DNA of 64,000 nucleotides from Calliopum simillimum (GCA_951812925.1 OX638368.1:161496492-161560491); one strand, 5' to 3'; shown: positions 35,446-47,345, numbered from the stretch's first letter. A program made the numbers and translations. Notes: a model not told the origin generated them from the sequence alone.

Positions 35446-36300
35446 TTTTTGTTGTTCTCAGAAATGAAAATTCATTCAGGTACAGTTTTTAAAAAAGGAT
35501 ATAATATAGAATTGTTCATTTCATAAGTTTTTCAAAAAATCTCACAAGGGAGCGTGCATAAATCTCGTGGGGGTTCAAGGTCGACGAAACGTTTATCTTC
35601 CACCTTCATTCAGGGCCTTAATTTTCAATCGATTTTAAATTTTCATAAAAAAAATTGCTTCCTTAGGTCAGCGTGGTATTATTTCCAGTCTCCGGCTAGA
35701 TAGTCTGTAATGTTATTCTTTCTCTGTGTTTTAAATCCACGCCGTATCTGATTATTTCGCTCCCTTAAGTTTGTAAACTTTACCAACTGCTGTGATGGTG
35801 TTTTTGCAGCTGCATTTTTATTTGTGAATTTTTATTGTGAACTAGCTTGCAACTTAAAAAGTTTCAAAAATAAATTTTTTCACACTTATTTTCCTTTCTT
35901 TCACTAATTTATAATATGAAGCGGGTTAAACAAGTTGTTGAACTTTTCCCTCTCAACTGTGGAAGTAGAAAAGTCCTTATTCATTCTTAAACAAAACAAA
36001 AAAATCTAGAAAATAAAGTATTTTGCAAGTCATTTAAAAACAACGAAAATTTGTAAAAAGTTTTGCGAAACATTTTAGAGTTATAAAAATGTTTTAATTT
36101 TGTTTTTAAAATAAGAAGTATGACATTTGATGAGTTTTTTTCATACATTTTTTCATTTTATTTTTTTAACAATTGATTTTTTTTTTTAAGTTGAACTTAA
36201 CTTCTCATTTGCAAGTCTTTGAACCTTCCGAATATATCAATCACATGTTGCTTACCTTGCTTTCACATGTAATATATTAACATATTAATATGTCACAGTT
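35446..36300 (+). other. Intron segment without recognised gene
   Basis: AT-rich, no defined repeat or exon. Confidence 0.35.
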
Positions 36301-36397
36301 ATTGGGGGTTATCGTGAATAAATATTTCCGTAAACTTTTTTAAGACAGCCGTACATTCTCTATTGCAATCTGTCATCTTCACGATAACAACCCACAT
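36301..36397. mobile_element. Second short MITE of the ATTGGG...CCCAT family
   Basis: ATTGGGGGTTATCGTGAATAA at the left matches the 21076 copy; the right end, CTTCACGATAACAACCCACAT, is diverged. Both copies keep TCTCTATTGCA in the middle, confirming common descent. Confidence 0.6.
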
Positions 36398-36790
36398 TGT
36401 GTCAATGAAACTTAAGTTTATTCATAAAACTAGCCTTCCCTGCCCGCTTCGCTAGGCATGTTTGTTTTGTTTTTTCATTCCCAATAGCTTATAAGATATA
36501 GATAAAAGCGTTCATTTATACCACTGTATTATGGAAAATTTAATTTCATTTTAAACCATCTCAAACTATCGTCCACTATCGATAGTTTGCGAGCTTTACC
36601 AAGTTCTGCCCTCCCCTATTTTTTCTTTCTGACTTAGTATAAAAATAAATCAATGGGAATGATTTTTTTAAAATTTTATTTGTTTTTAATTTATTTTGTA
36701 ATTTTTAAATGTTTTCTTTTAATGATTTAAATTTTTTGTTCATTTTTTTTTAATTAGTTACTGAGGGGTTCGTTCTGTAAAAAAAAAAAA

Positions 36791-37583
36791 TATCTGCGAC
36801 TCGCTGAACATTACCATTTCTGCGATGAAGAATTATATCACGTGCGTTAAATTCTTTGCCAACTATAACGATCGCCACTTCGTCAATTGTTGGTGCATTG
36901 TATCGTGTTGTCCGACAGGTGTTTTATCTGCTCTTATTATAACTCTGTACTCATCTGCTGGCATTTGGTCAAGGGCAGATCTAAACAATTGAATCAATTC
37001 GTTGTGTTGATGGAATAAAGTTTGTAATGCAGCGACAACTTCTCGTATTGTATCGACAACGTTGATCTATTTGTTCATCTGTTTCCCATGAAATAAATTT
37101 GAAGAAATTTATGGTCCGTATCTAGCCTTGTACTTTGAATGCACTGAGATATAAGTCAGCGTGAGTGGTTTGTCTGGCTCGAGCAGTGTACATTCGGATG
37201 GTAAGCAGTCTGGATTCGCGTTGCACGTTTATTTCCGATGAACGGGCTCGAGCATGAAGTTCTCTGTCGGTTTCCAATCTTGCATTTCGTCGCTCGTGTG
37301 TTTCCGATGAACGGGCTCGAGCATGAACTTCACGGTTGGATTCCAATCTTGCATTTCGTTGCTCGTTTGTTTCCGATAAACGGGCTCGAGCATGAAGTTC
37401 TCTGTCGGTTTCTTATCTTGCATTTCGTTGCTCGTTAGTTTCCAATGAACGCACTTGAGCATGAAGCTCTCGGTCGGATTCCAATCTTGCTTCTCGTTGT
37501 TCGTTTGTTTCTGAGCTTCGTTTTGCCTTTTTCTGTCGTGCTTGAGACGTAGAACGACCGAGCGCTTGTTTTTTGGGAGGCAT
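36791..37583 (-). pseudogene. Helitron Rep/helicase N-terminal fragment
   Basis: From a start codon near 37583 (MPPKKQALGRSTSQ) the minus strand encodes repeated SSETxEQRxARLExxRExHAxAR units, the basic repeat region at the N-terminus of animal Helitron proteins, with one in-frame stop in the third unit. After a frame change, codons around 36900-37060 give ALDQMPADEYRVIIRADKTP. After another shift, YNAPTIDEVAIVIVGKEFNA and DIILHRRNG follow (about 36791-36880). These blocks are hallmarks of the Helitron protein upstream of the Rep motifs. The HUH nuclease and SF1 helicase domains are deleted. Confidence 0.88.
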
Positions 37584-37929
37584 AACTGCACAGAAACTGC
37601 GTTGAAATGTTTTGATAATAAATTTAAATATGTTGAGCGTTGATCAACAAATGGCATTGAAAATTAATTTAAATTTTTTGAGAGTTGATCAGCAATAAAA
37701 ATTTCGAATGAATTCAAAAAAGCTACTCTCTTACCCTTGATTATGTTCACAAATTCACTGAGAATAATGTAAAAAATAAGCGTTTGGAAGATTACGAAAC
37801 CAATGTTGACTCATTTTACCATGAAATGCATGGAAAAGGGGCATGTTCCGCCCATTTTGTTATTGAAGGAAAGTTAATTTCGTTTCAAACCATCTTAAAA
37901 AATTCCGAATAGCTTAGCTAGGGTGTCCC

Positions 37930-38395
37930 AGGAATCCATCAATTAAGGCTTGTTGATAGTTCGCCATAGATGCTTTTCTTGTAGTACATTTAGATATTCT
38001 TCGTTTTGACTATGAAACCATCGGGTGACGTTCGGGAACCTTCGATTATTCCAAAAAATTATCAATTAAGGCTTGTTGATAGTTCGCTACAGATGTTTTG
38101 CCTTTAATATGCCTAGATATTCTTCGTTTTGGCTATGAAGCCTTCGGGGGACCTTCGGTCTCGGGAAACTGTTAATTAACATTTTTTCAAAGACTTTTTC
38201 CCTCTCGAATACTTCGATATTCTTCATTTTGACTGTAAAACCTTCGGGTGACCTTCAAGAACCTTCGAGTGCCAGAGAAAAATAACACTTAAGGATTGTT
38301 GGTAGTGTGCCACAGATGTTTTCTCTCTAGTATATCCAGATATTCTTCGTTTTGACTATGAAGCCTTCGGGTGATCTGCGGAAACCTTCGTGTAC
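37930..38395. repeat. Four degenerate tandem copies, ~100-123 bp, inside the Helitron
   Basis: Each unit has TTGTTGATAGTTCGC (or a variant), then AGATATTCTTCGTTTTGACT and CCTTCGGGTGACCTTCG. The GATATTC landmark falls at roughly 37994, 38115, 38216 and 38339. Probably an internal minisatellite amplified within the element. Confidence 0.7.
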
Positions 38396-38635
38396 AGCCT
38401 AAGCTATGCAATTTAATTTAAGGATGATTTGGTGTAAATTTCAGGTGAATCGATTAAGCAGTCTCTGAGAAAATGCAATTTAACAAATTTTTGTATGAGG
38501 GCCACCCTTAATATGCACCCAAACGGAATAAATAAGCTACCTCCTCATCAATTTTCAGCCATATCGGTAAAGCCGTTCTTGAGTTATAAATAGTGTAACT
38601 AACACGACTTTCTTTTATATATACATATATGTAGA

Positions 38636-39190
38636 TAAAAATTTATAAAACTTTGTTTAGGTTTTGGAGATAATCTTTTTCACTTTATTTATTTTTAATT
38701 ACATACATACATATCTGTGCCAACTTTAATATTTTTGTTTTATGTATTTAACCAAGCATCAAGGCAACACAATTTGTTTGGTGCTTTGCTGTTGCAAAAT
38801 ATTGTGGTATCCATACAAATATTGCATTTTGTTTGGCAGTGTATGAACCATGAACTGCTGAGACGGCTTGTACTAAAACCAGGGTCACCTTTAAAGCATT
38901 AATATTTACAGATGCACAGAAAATTTAACACAATGTCAGGGGCCATTTAAGTATTACGTAAGCAGTAAGCAATGGCATCTGATCCATGCTTGTTGGTAGC
39001 AAATAAATAATGTTAGCAAATTTTCAATGATTTCAGACCCCGCCATTCATACAAGCAAATCGGGAATTCCCCCCGCCCCCTTCCTATGGTAAGACGTACC
39101 CAATTTTTCTATAGTCTGACCATTTTCTTAATAGCTCAATCCGGGATAGGAAAGCATTAATTTATACAGTTGGGGCTAAAATAATAGTCC
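38636..39190 (+). other. Intron segment with a weak repeat fragment
   Basis: About 38938-39110 contains AGGGGCCATTTAAGTATTACG and, downstream, a C-rich run with GGTAAGACGTACCCA. This resembles a common insect repeat whose ends contain a near-TTACGTAA motif and poly-C/poly-G. Boundaries are not defined. The rest is featureless. Confidence 0.35.
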
Positions 39191-39194
39191 ACAC

Positions 39195-39485
39195 TATATG
39201 ATCCTTTATGAACAATGGTCCATAATATATGTTCTTTGGTGTGTCCTTTATGGTCTATAATATGCTCTTTATGGTAAATGGTGCATTATTTATGGTCTAT
39301 GATCTGTCCTTTATGATCTATGGTCCATAATATATGATCTATGATCTATCTTTTATGTTCTTTTATTCATAATCTTTGGTCTATGTGCTGTCTTTAATAG
39401 ATCATGGTCCATAAGCTATGGTCTATGGTCTGTGGTTAATAATATATCGTCTATGATCTGTCCTTTATTAAATCAATAGTGGTCC
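39195..39485. repeat. Degenerate minisatellite, TATGGTCTATAATATATG-like
   Basis: About 290 bp built from interchangeable short blocks: TATGGTC(T/C)ATAA, TATATGATCTATGATCTGTC, and CCTTTATG. The higher-order period is roughly 35-60 bp and irregular. It is confined to this place in the window, with abrupt edges. Confidence 0.7.
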
Positions 39486-41059
39486 TATAGAAATTGAGAA
39501 AATCCTTTACACTTCAAATCAATTTTAAAGGCCATACTAAGGCATCAATTTAAAAATTTGAGTATTTTTTGTTTTACACAAGATATTTATCGACCCCTTG
39601 TCTAAGCAGAAATAAGCAAATCTTGAACCCTTTCAACCCCTTGAATATGATTATGTAATACTTGAACAGTTTCTTATTAACTGAATGCTTTTATATTCAT
39701 TTAAAATTACTAATCGAAGCATTTAAAACATCCTTCATCTGCAAAATAATAAATGCAGGTAAATGGTAGCCCTGAATGCAATGACTGCAATAATTTCAAT
39801 CATGAAAACTCCTGTTTCACACAAAGGCCTACTTAAAAGTCCTTATTATGGCTTTGTACAGTTGCTGCACGTAGACGTGCTTGCTGCCACTTGACGTAAT
39901 ACTCCCTTGGTATGACCCATACTGCTAGTTTGAGCGTTTTGTGTTATTATATTAAGCGTTTGCCTTGGTGCGATACAAAAGCTCTTCAGATGTGCGAAAT
40001 TAAGTGTTGTCATTTTTAATGTGGGCTTTTTAAATTTATCTGCTTGAGAGCGTTCTATTTAATTTCCAACGCCATCGACATCAATGGAAATTTTTTTTTT
40101 TAAATAGCACTGTCAAAACCGTATTTCAAACACCTTGACACATGAATATTACCAATTCTGAATATTACCAATTCAAAACTGATTAAGGATTTAAAGCATT
40201 TAAGTGCATCGTTTGCTAACTACTAAGACAGAAATTTTGTAATTTTTCATAAACGCTCAATACATAGAATAATGTGTAAACGCTTAACTGTCAGAGCTTT
40301 GAAATGACACTTTTGGAGAGCGTGTCGAAACTTTATTATCACTCTTTTCCTTTGCTTTGCAATATACCGAAAAAAAATCACTTTTTTGGCGCTCGGGAAT
40401 AAATTACTTTTATTAATTTAATTTTTATAAATTTATTTTCTTGCGTTTTTGGTAATCGCTCTTATCATCTTCATTGACAATGATTTACTGCCATAACTCT
40501 GAATGCTGTGTCTTTTCCAGTCATTTTCTTTTTATTTAATGCAAATTTTCTTATGAGCACACATGCAAACAAATCTGTAGTCCAAGTATTATAACACTGT
40601 CTGTCTGGTTTATTAACCTCGAAATCTTAAACATTTTTATTTTATTGCAATAAATAATTTTTTTACAGTTTTTTGCATAAGAAAACACCAAATATTAAAC
40701 ACTGAGAAAAACTAATATCCTTAATTCGGAAAGATATATTTTTTTATATTGGAGCGCGACAATTTTTGTAGATGAGTTTTTTATACATCTCCCTGGCCTC
40801 CACTTACCAACTGTTACGGTTTTATTAACGTGATGGATTGTAAAAATTTTTTTTTTAAAATTGAATTTTCGTTGCATTTTTTTTTTATAGCATTTGATTT
40901 CCTGCTTTCTCTTAGATGTTCTTCTATATAAAATCTCTTATTAACCCCAGCATTCCATTGCCATTTGTTGCTTGAAACAACGCTGTTAGTGTTGATGTTT
41001 GACTGCAAAAGAAATATCGGTTATAATACGCTAAGGATGCGCACAGACTCAACGAAGAA
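39486..41059 (+). other. Intron segment without recognised gene
   Basis: AT-rich. No definable repeats or coding exon. Confidence 0.35.
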
Positions 41060-41545
41060 CTAGTAAGAGTGTTACCCTACACTGCAGTATTTTAAAAATT
41101 TTGCTTGTGTGGTAGGTGCCACGCCTTCTTGTGCGAATTCACTTAATTTTTGCTCGGAGCTTGCGCTAATTGTACCAAGTAAGTATGTATCTGTTTCAAG
41201 TTTCGTTTCCTTCTGAACTCTGTTCAGCATTTTGAAAATGTTGAGTTATTAGGTGTTGCAACACCCTCTTGTCCAAATCAACCAAATTTCTAATCAGAGC
41301 TTGAATTTCCTATGCTTAGTGTCGGAGTGAAATTTGGTTGGATTATCTCAAAAAACTCTTTCAGTATAGCATTTTAAAACTTAAGTTTATATGGGAGGCG
41401 CCACGCCCTTTTGTCTGAATTCTCGATCTCACGTGCTATCTTTTACGAAGAAGGCAGGATGCAAAACAGATCGACACCGGAGATAACGCTGATCAAGAAT
41501 AAATGTATATTAGGCGTGGTCAAATTTTTTTGTGACAAAGAATAC
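41060..41545 (-). mobile_element. Helentron-like copy D, deleted
   Basis: Read on the minus strand it ends TTACTAG at 41060-41063. The hairpin before it is missing (ACACTCTTACTAG follows GTAGGGTA directly). Two GGGCGTGGC-type modules (near 41115 and 41400) and the block TTCTTGATCAGCGTTATCTCC (about 41480-41500) match copies at 16216 and 52532. The upstream part is lost. Confidence 0.6.
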
Positions 41546-41712
41546 AGCAACAAAAAATCCATGGAAATTTCTAAAAAACACAAGAAACCATGGGTCTAAA
41601 ATCATCCGTTTTTGTGCACATTGGGCTGTGACCTTTGGTATTTGTTTGTGTTACAGAATAGAAAATCAATGAAGAAAATGAAGCAGATATAAATGATCGC
41701 AAAAGTGAAAAG

Positions 41713-42017
41713 ATCATAGGGGAACTTCAGGTACTGTGGTATAGTCGGGTAATGTGGTACAGTCGCATATCTCCGATTTGGATAAGAACTTGCGGACGTC
41801 ATATATTTTATCTACACATTACACATGTAAAACAAGAGATGTGGTGCAACAAACATAATTTTTTAATGAAATTGCACACGTCTTATTGAAATATATTCTG
41901 TAGCCAACACTACACTCATCAGCATAAAAAACTTTGGCTGGAATTGATCAAACGATTTGCTTGCAAATTCCAAAAAAAAAAACAAGTATACCACAAAACC
42001 CGAAGTTCTCCTATGAT
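41713..42017. mobile_element. MITE with ATCATAGG termini
   Basis: ATCATAGGGGAACTTCAGGT and ACCCGAAGTTCTCCTATGAT are inverted with a few mismatches, continuing into GTGGTATA/TATACCAC. Total 305 bp. The left side repeats a GTAATGTGGTACAGTC-like unit. Target duplication unclear. Non-coding. Confidence 0.65.
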
Positions 42018-44146
42018 TTTAGCAAAAAAAAAGTCCACAACCAATGCAGCATTAGTGTTTTTGATAGTATTTTTTGTACTCTGTGCGCTACCTAAGAGAT
42101 GACCGTACTCGAAGTTGTAGCTGCGATCGATAACAAAAGATCCCGCTACATTTAAGTTGCCCTGTCTGTTGCTGCAACAGAGTCATCAATATTGCTAACT
42201 ATTGAGTGCTGCTATTATTGAAAGTTATGGCTGTTGCTGCACGTTCACTCCAAGCAACATGTAACACGGAAGTTTTACTGCGATTTTTTATTGCAGTGAT
42301 CTGGTCGATAAGCCTAAAATTGGAATTTAGCAGTTGGAAATCTTAAGTATCATAGCAACTACGAGTATTACAATACTTATGTACGAGTACGAAGCTTAAT
42401 TGTGTTGGCATGTTTTTTTTTTATCAATCTTGTCTTGTGCTTTGAAGTGTTCAATACAATGGATACTTAAAAGTTCTTGCACTTGAAAATGTCTAGCCAT
42501 TAGCATTGGTTCTGATACTTAAAAAATCTACAGCTCTGATCTAACTAACAGCAAGCTATTTCGATAGTTAGTGACTTAGTGCTGAATAAAGTTAGAGCTA
42601 AGGACTGCTTTGATCTTTAACTTTGATATTTGACTTACCACTCGAAAATTAATGCGAGTCTCGAAACTCATTCCGAAGAATAATTAAATGCGTAACCAAT
42701 TGCATTATCTTTTACTCTTGAGCCACTCATCAGTCAGCCTATCATCTTTCCAAATGTCTTCAAGAAGTGAAAGAAATTGCTGCACAATTACGGTGGAATT
42801 TTAATTGAGGATTTAGTTCTTCGGAAGCGTTGTTGTCGTAGGCTTTATTTGTCTCGATTCGTATTTTTTTTATTTTTCCTGAAACTGATTTTCTTGACCA
42901 CCTGACAAAAGTTATGGGAATTTCGTGTTTTCGGGGTTAACAAAAAAGAAAGGGCTTAGAAAAATGCTCAAAACTTCGGTTCCGGTGGGCCAATTATAAC
43001 AAATTTTTTTTAGGATATGCAAAAACTTATAAGATTATGAGAAAATTTCAAAATTAATTATTTAGAAAACGCAGTTGTTTATTCTTCAAATTTCAATGTA
43101 TGAAGTATATGAACAACTAGCTAGGAGCGTCATTTATGCCACGTTATAAAATTTGTTTAATTTTCCAGATACATATTTTGTTGTTTTTGTTGTTGTTGTT
43201 GTTGTTGTAGTTACTTACTGCCGTGATTGTTAATTTTATTTTCAGCTGCTCCAAAAACACTGCGGCAGTCGTTACGTAGTTAAAATTTGCACCGATTTGA
43301 CTTAAGCAGCACCAGTATCTTGCCTTATGTTGTTGTTGTTACTAGAGTATTTGCAGTTGCTGCTGACGTTCTTGCTACTCTGCTGCTCTGGCTCTGTCGT
43401 TGTTTATTACTTGACGCTTAACGCGTTTACAGGATATAAATTATTTTTGCAAATGTTGAGCAATTCCTCATCATGTGCAACATTTGCGAAAGTGTGTATG
43501 TGTGTGTGAGTGGTGTTCACTACTAGCGTTTCACTTGTATCTTCTAAGTGCACTTGTTGCTGCCTTCTATGTTCAGTTTAACGTTTATTTATTGCGATAT
43601 CTTTGCTTTTGTCTCTTTTATTATTGTTGTTTCTTCTCTTTCTTTCGTTCGTACGTGCCATGGCTCTGAGGGTATTTGAATATGATTTCATGCTATGCAA
43701 CAGAATGCCTTAAAGCTTTCCTTCTCGTCTCGTTTTCCGTACTTCCACTGAAAAGTGCTTGGTCTTGAAGATTTATTGCCCCAAAGTCTGGTAGCAAAGT
43801 CAAGTCATGTCAAGTCTAGTAGTTAAGCGTTTAAAAGCTAATGAATTTAATTAAAGTTGTTTTTGTTGAAACATTTTTTTTTTGTTATGGGCGTAATTAC
43901 AAACGTTTGTAGTTGTTGATAAGACCAATTGTTGTTTTAATGATTTAAATGACAGGATAAGGCATAGCTACATCTCTACTTTAACAATGTCCTTTTCAGT
44001 TTAAGGATAACAATTTGTGTTCTAATGAGTTAATGAAGTTTGTTATTATGTAACCTATTCCTATATTTGCAATTAAATAATTATTTTTAACGAAATATTC
44101 AGGATTAGTTTGGATTGCTTAATCTGAGCTTTGTTTTTTATTAAAA
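42018..44146 (+). other. Intron segment with a TTG microsatellite
   Basis: A TTG run lies at about 43179-43209 and a shorter one near 43327-43340. GC is higher at 43240-43680 with pyrimidine-rich DNA. No exon recognised. Confidence 0.4.
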
Positions 44147-44148
44147 TA

Positions 44149-45230
44149 CAATGTCCGACAAAAAAATAGGGTCACCCACTGCTTCAATATGCCTTAAACT
44201 TTTTTCCTATGTTGCACATAAAAATTCGGGAGACAGATAGCAGAAAATATGCAAATCTATTATGTGTTTCCAAAACTCAAGTCTGAAAAAAATTTTAATT
44301 GATTGCTGTTCTCTTTTTCACCAATTTAAAAATAATGGCTAAACTTTAAGAGGACAAAAAGGTAGGTTCACACTGTTTAATACTTCAAATAACTCCCTTT
44401 TTTTGCAAAATAACTTTAACAAGTATCACCCAATCTCCGTTTTGGATAATAGATGACATTGTAAACAAAAATTATATCATAAATAGAAAAAAGTAGGTCA
44501 TGGAAGGCATTGCTCGAACAAAGAGCGTTCCATCATCAAGAAGCTACGAAGTGAGTTCCGATGCCAACGGCCAATAGGCAAAATAATTGGAAGATCTCAA
44601 AAGTTTGTTTACAATGATATGCTGCTTCAAAAACAACAATTGATAGATCACGAAAAAACAACTGAAAAGATGGCATTTTTTCGCGCTGGTATCATGTCGG
44701 GGACTTTTTTAGTTTGCTGCAATCATCCAGGCAGAGTTTGGAGTTCCAGTTTCTACCAGAAGTGTTAGGCGGCGTTTTGTGGAAAAAAACCTTTTCTGAA
44801 AATCATCACGGAAAGTCCCAATTTTGACTAAGAGACATAGGAATTAGCGTTCGCAAAATCACATTCAGATTGGGACGGCCCAGTTAACGGAAAAAATGAC
44901 ACAAAACCTTATTGTAGAACAAAACAAAAGTTAATTTAATTGATAGTGATGAAAAACTTGGATAAGATGTCCAAGAAATACAGAATATAACTCTCGCCAT
45001 ATCACCAAAACCCTCAAACATAAAGGTAGCAATATAATGGTGTGGAATTTTTTTTTTTTGGCATTGTGTTGGGCCTGTGTACTGTAGCAAGGAAATAATG
45101 GATGCAAATTTTTACGTTCATACCTTGGAGAAAGTCATGCTTGCATATGCTGAGTGGAATATGGCATTAAAATTGTAATTTCAGCTAAATAATGACCAAA
45201 AACACATTCCACGTCTAGCAAAAAAATTTA
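44149..45230 (+). pseudogene. Tc1-like transposase relic
   Basis: Starts after a TA (44147-44148) with CAATGTCCGACAAAAAAATA, a typical Tc1-like terminal repeat. Several frames carry pieces of the protein in order: GKIIGRSQKFVYNDM (about 44578-44622), IQAEFGVPVSTRSVRRRF (about 44725-44780), LTKRHRN (about 44826), RNTEYNSRHITKTLKHKGSN then IMVW (about 44975-45045), and FQLNNDQKHIPRLAKKFIL (about 45180-45236), which holds the second catalytic Asp in a DNDPKHT-like block. Multiple frameshifts and stops. The 3' part with the third acidic residue and the second terminal repeat was not found. Confidence 0.8.
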
Positions 45231-45239
45231 TTTTGAAAA

Positions 45240-46587
45240 TTTGTGCAAAATAGTTCAAGAACGTTCCTTTAAATATAAGTGAAAGAGAAATGGAAAATAG
45301 TGAAGATGAAATTTTTCTTTTGATTTTTAATTTTGAAATGGATTCGGGGTTTTTCGTTATAGTATCTGTTATTTAATACCACTAATCGCTCAAATCAGCT
45401 CTTTAAAAAATTGGCAAAAAAAAGGTAAGTCTGTAATAACGTTCTTTACTAATTTAAACCAATATCTTACAGGATATAACTGTATCGAAGTGTGACGCCA
45501 AAAGAATAGATATCACAGAAATGTCTCGTGGCCTTGAAATAGTGCTGCTAAAGTTATTTTGCTTCATAAATCAATTAAAGTGCAGACAATTATTGCGTCG
45601 ATTCTAATTCTCAGTCGCCAATTGTCTGTCACTTACATAGAAATATACCATTTTACGGGGTCATATAATAATGAACAGTTATGCTTTAAGTATGTAATAA
45701 TAAACTCATATCTTTATTATGCAATAATTTTCTCATTCAGTGCCATTGATATTTTTATGTAAATTGCATTTCATCATGTTAGTTATGTAAAATCTCAATA
45801 AACAACAACATTTGACTCTCGTACAGACAACAAAACCAACAACAACAACAATGCTTAGGATAAGTCAATTATTTGCATTTCTACACGTAATTACAGGCAT
45901 TCGGCACTGTTTGTGTAGATACGAGCAAAAATGTAAAATCAACAATAAAATTGCGACGACCTCGAGAATTTGTAATTTATTTGTGTAGTTTTTTATTTTC
46001 CAACATGTAAATTGTAATTGCTGTGTAACTGTAAAGTCATTGCGCAATTAATGCAATTTTATTGTCAATCCATTTATGGCAATTGCATTATTTTTTGTTG
46101 CAAAGTCGTACAGCATTTTGTAATTTTACATATGAGTACATATATTTTTCTATATAATTCAAGAAAATAGATTGAAAGGCCAGGAATTATTTACATCTAT
46201 TTTGTCATGCATCTCGATGTTCTATTTTGCTGGAGCACCGGCAAACGTATTTAATTTTTCTAAAACTTTTTTCCTCCATTTTTCTTTGGTTTTCGCCTGA
46301 AACGAAACCATGTACAAAAATTTCACCAAAATCCGAAATGGATGGAATGGCTGTTTTTTAAGTTCGAAATCTTATAGTGTACCTAATGTTATATGTGGTT
46401 CGTAAGAAATAAAACTCTTTCACTAAATTACATGCATTATATGTTTCAAAGTAATTAAAATAAACCTCTAAAAAATATATGTATTAGTGAAATTAAACTT
46501 TTTACTAAATTATGCTTACATATTTTTGAGTGTGACTGTATAAAAAATAAAGTGCAAAATACCAAAAAACTTTGTTTTTTCTTGCAG
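45240..46587 (+). other. Intron segment upstream of the second sba exon
   Basis: AT-rich. A short CAA repeat lies near 45837-45850. The polypyrimidine tract of the acceptor is at 46572-46585. Nothing else recognised. Confidence 0.4.
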
Positions 46588-46795
46588 GTTCCTAATTTGC
46601 TATTGAAAAATTCTCCACAAGAAGCTCAACTAGTCTCGCAAAGTTCGTCATCGCTTTGTTTGCATCAAAAACGTTTTTTGAAATCTCAGAGCATCTCTCA
46701 TGTACCCTCTTCTACATCTACGTTATCGTCGTCATTGTCCTTTACTTCATCATCAACGGAGTCGGAGTCATCATCAGTGAGCAACACAATAAAAG
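46588..46795 (+). CDS. sba: Next coding exon of the MBD5/6-family gene (six-banded ortholog), serine-rich
   Basis: The acceptor is TTTTTTCTTGCAG (46575-46587) and the donor GTGAGT (46796-46801). The exon is 208 bp: 69 codons starting in phase 0, plus one extra base. Phase 0 is exactly what the MBD exon at 4718-4841 requires. The peptide starts VPNLLLKNSPQEAQLV. Residues about 23-29, LCLHQKR, align with LCIHKRK just C-terminal of the MBD in human MBD5 (from memory), which supports direct splicing to the MBD exon. The rest, about residues 33-66, is dominated by Ser with some Thr and Glu and looks disordered. No TE similarity was seen. The downstream exon must begin with two bases of a split codon; none was recognised before the window ends. 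Gene identity rests on phase, the short aligned motif and strand agreement. Confidence 0.8.
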
Positions 46796-47224
46796 GTGAG
46801 TTTTCCACGAGTTTCCTTAGAATCACAGATCAGTATGTACGCCAAAAATATTTTCACGAAACATTAGCTTGATATCATCGGAGTAATTTTGTATGAATTT
46901 TATATTAGAGTATGTATAGTTTTAAGTATTTTTCACCCAGCCCACGACTGTTTAACCCACTCCAGGTTTTTTATGCAGTGAATATATACTGATTTACAAA
47001 TGTAATGAAAATATTTTGAAATCAGTCAAGAATAAATCAAATTTCCAGGTAGCATTTCGGTAATCAAATGGTTTTCACATTGCTTCTGTATCAAATAAAA
47101 GGTTTGACAAAAGTTAACAAAAAAAAAAAAAAATGAGTTTTTGAAACTTTCTATTAATAAAGAGAATATTTAGAAGAGAAGCTTCAAACAAAAATAAGAA
47201 AAGGCATTATCAATGTAAATTTTG

Positions 47225-47345
47225 ATGCTGAATCCGAACCCGGCCTCAGAATTCCACCATCTCATTTAGGTTTCGAGATATCTTACTGTAAAAAAACAAT
47301 ATTGGCCGATTTTTGGTGTATTTTTAAGCTATATAAGTAGACAAG
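47225..47345. repeat. Fragment of the dispersed repeat seen at 12122 and 17655
   Basis: ATGCTGAATCCGAACCCGGCCTCAGAATT and TTTCGAGATATC (each in diverged form) match the interior of the 12.1 and 17.7 kb elements. No terminal repeats remain. Confidence 0.4.

Larger units (their letters stand above)
36430..38635 (-). mobile_element. Helitron with intact ends, internally deleted
   Basis: Read on the minus strand it begins TC (TCTACATATATG) at 38635 preceded by A, and runs into AAAGTCGTGTTAGTTACAC, TTTATAACTCAAGAACGGCT and GGCTGAAAATTGATGAGG, the conserved insect Helitron 5' region. It ends with an imperfect hairpin around GCCTAGCGAAGCGGGC, ten bases, then CTAG at 36430-36433 followed by T. Insertion between A and T without duplication is the Helitron rule. 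Inside are a fragment of Rep/helicase coding sequence (36791-37583) and a four-copy repeat (about 37930-38395). The Rep catalytic and helicase regions are missing, so it cannot be autonomous. Confidence 0.9.
4842..46587 (+). other. 41.7 kb intron of sba
   Basis: This intron lies between the donor at 4842 and the acceptor at 46587. It separates a phase-0 exon end from a phase-0 exon start. It carries most of the mobile elements listed here. No other exon with good splice sites and a recognisable peptide was seen, although small alternative exons cannot be excluded (see the 27363-27464 finding). Confidence 0.75.
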
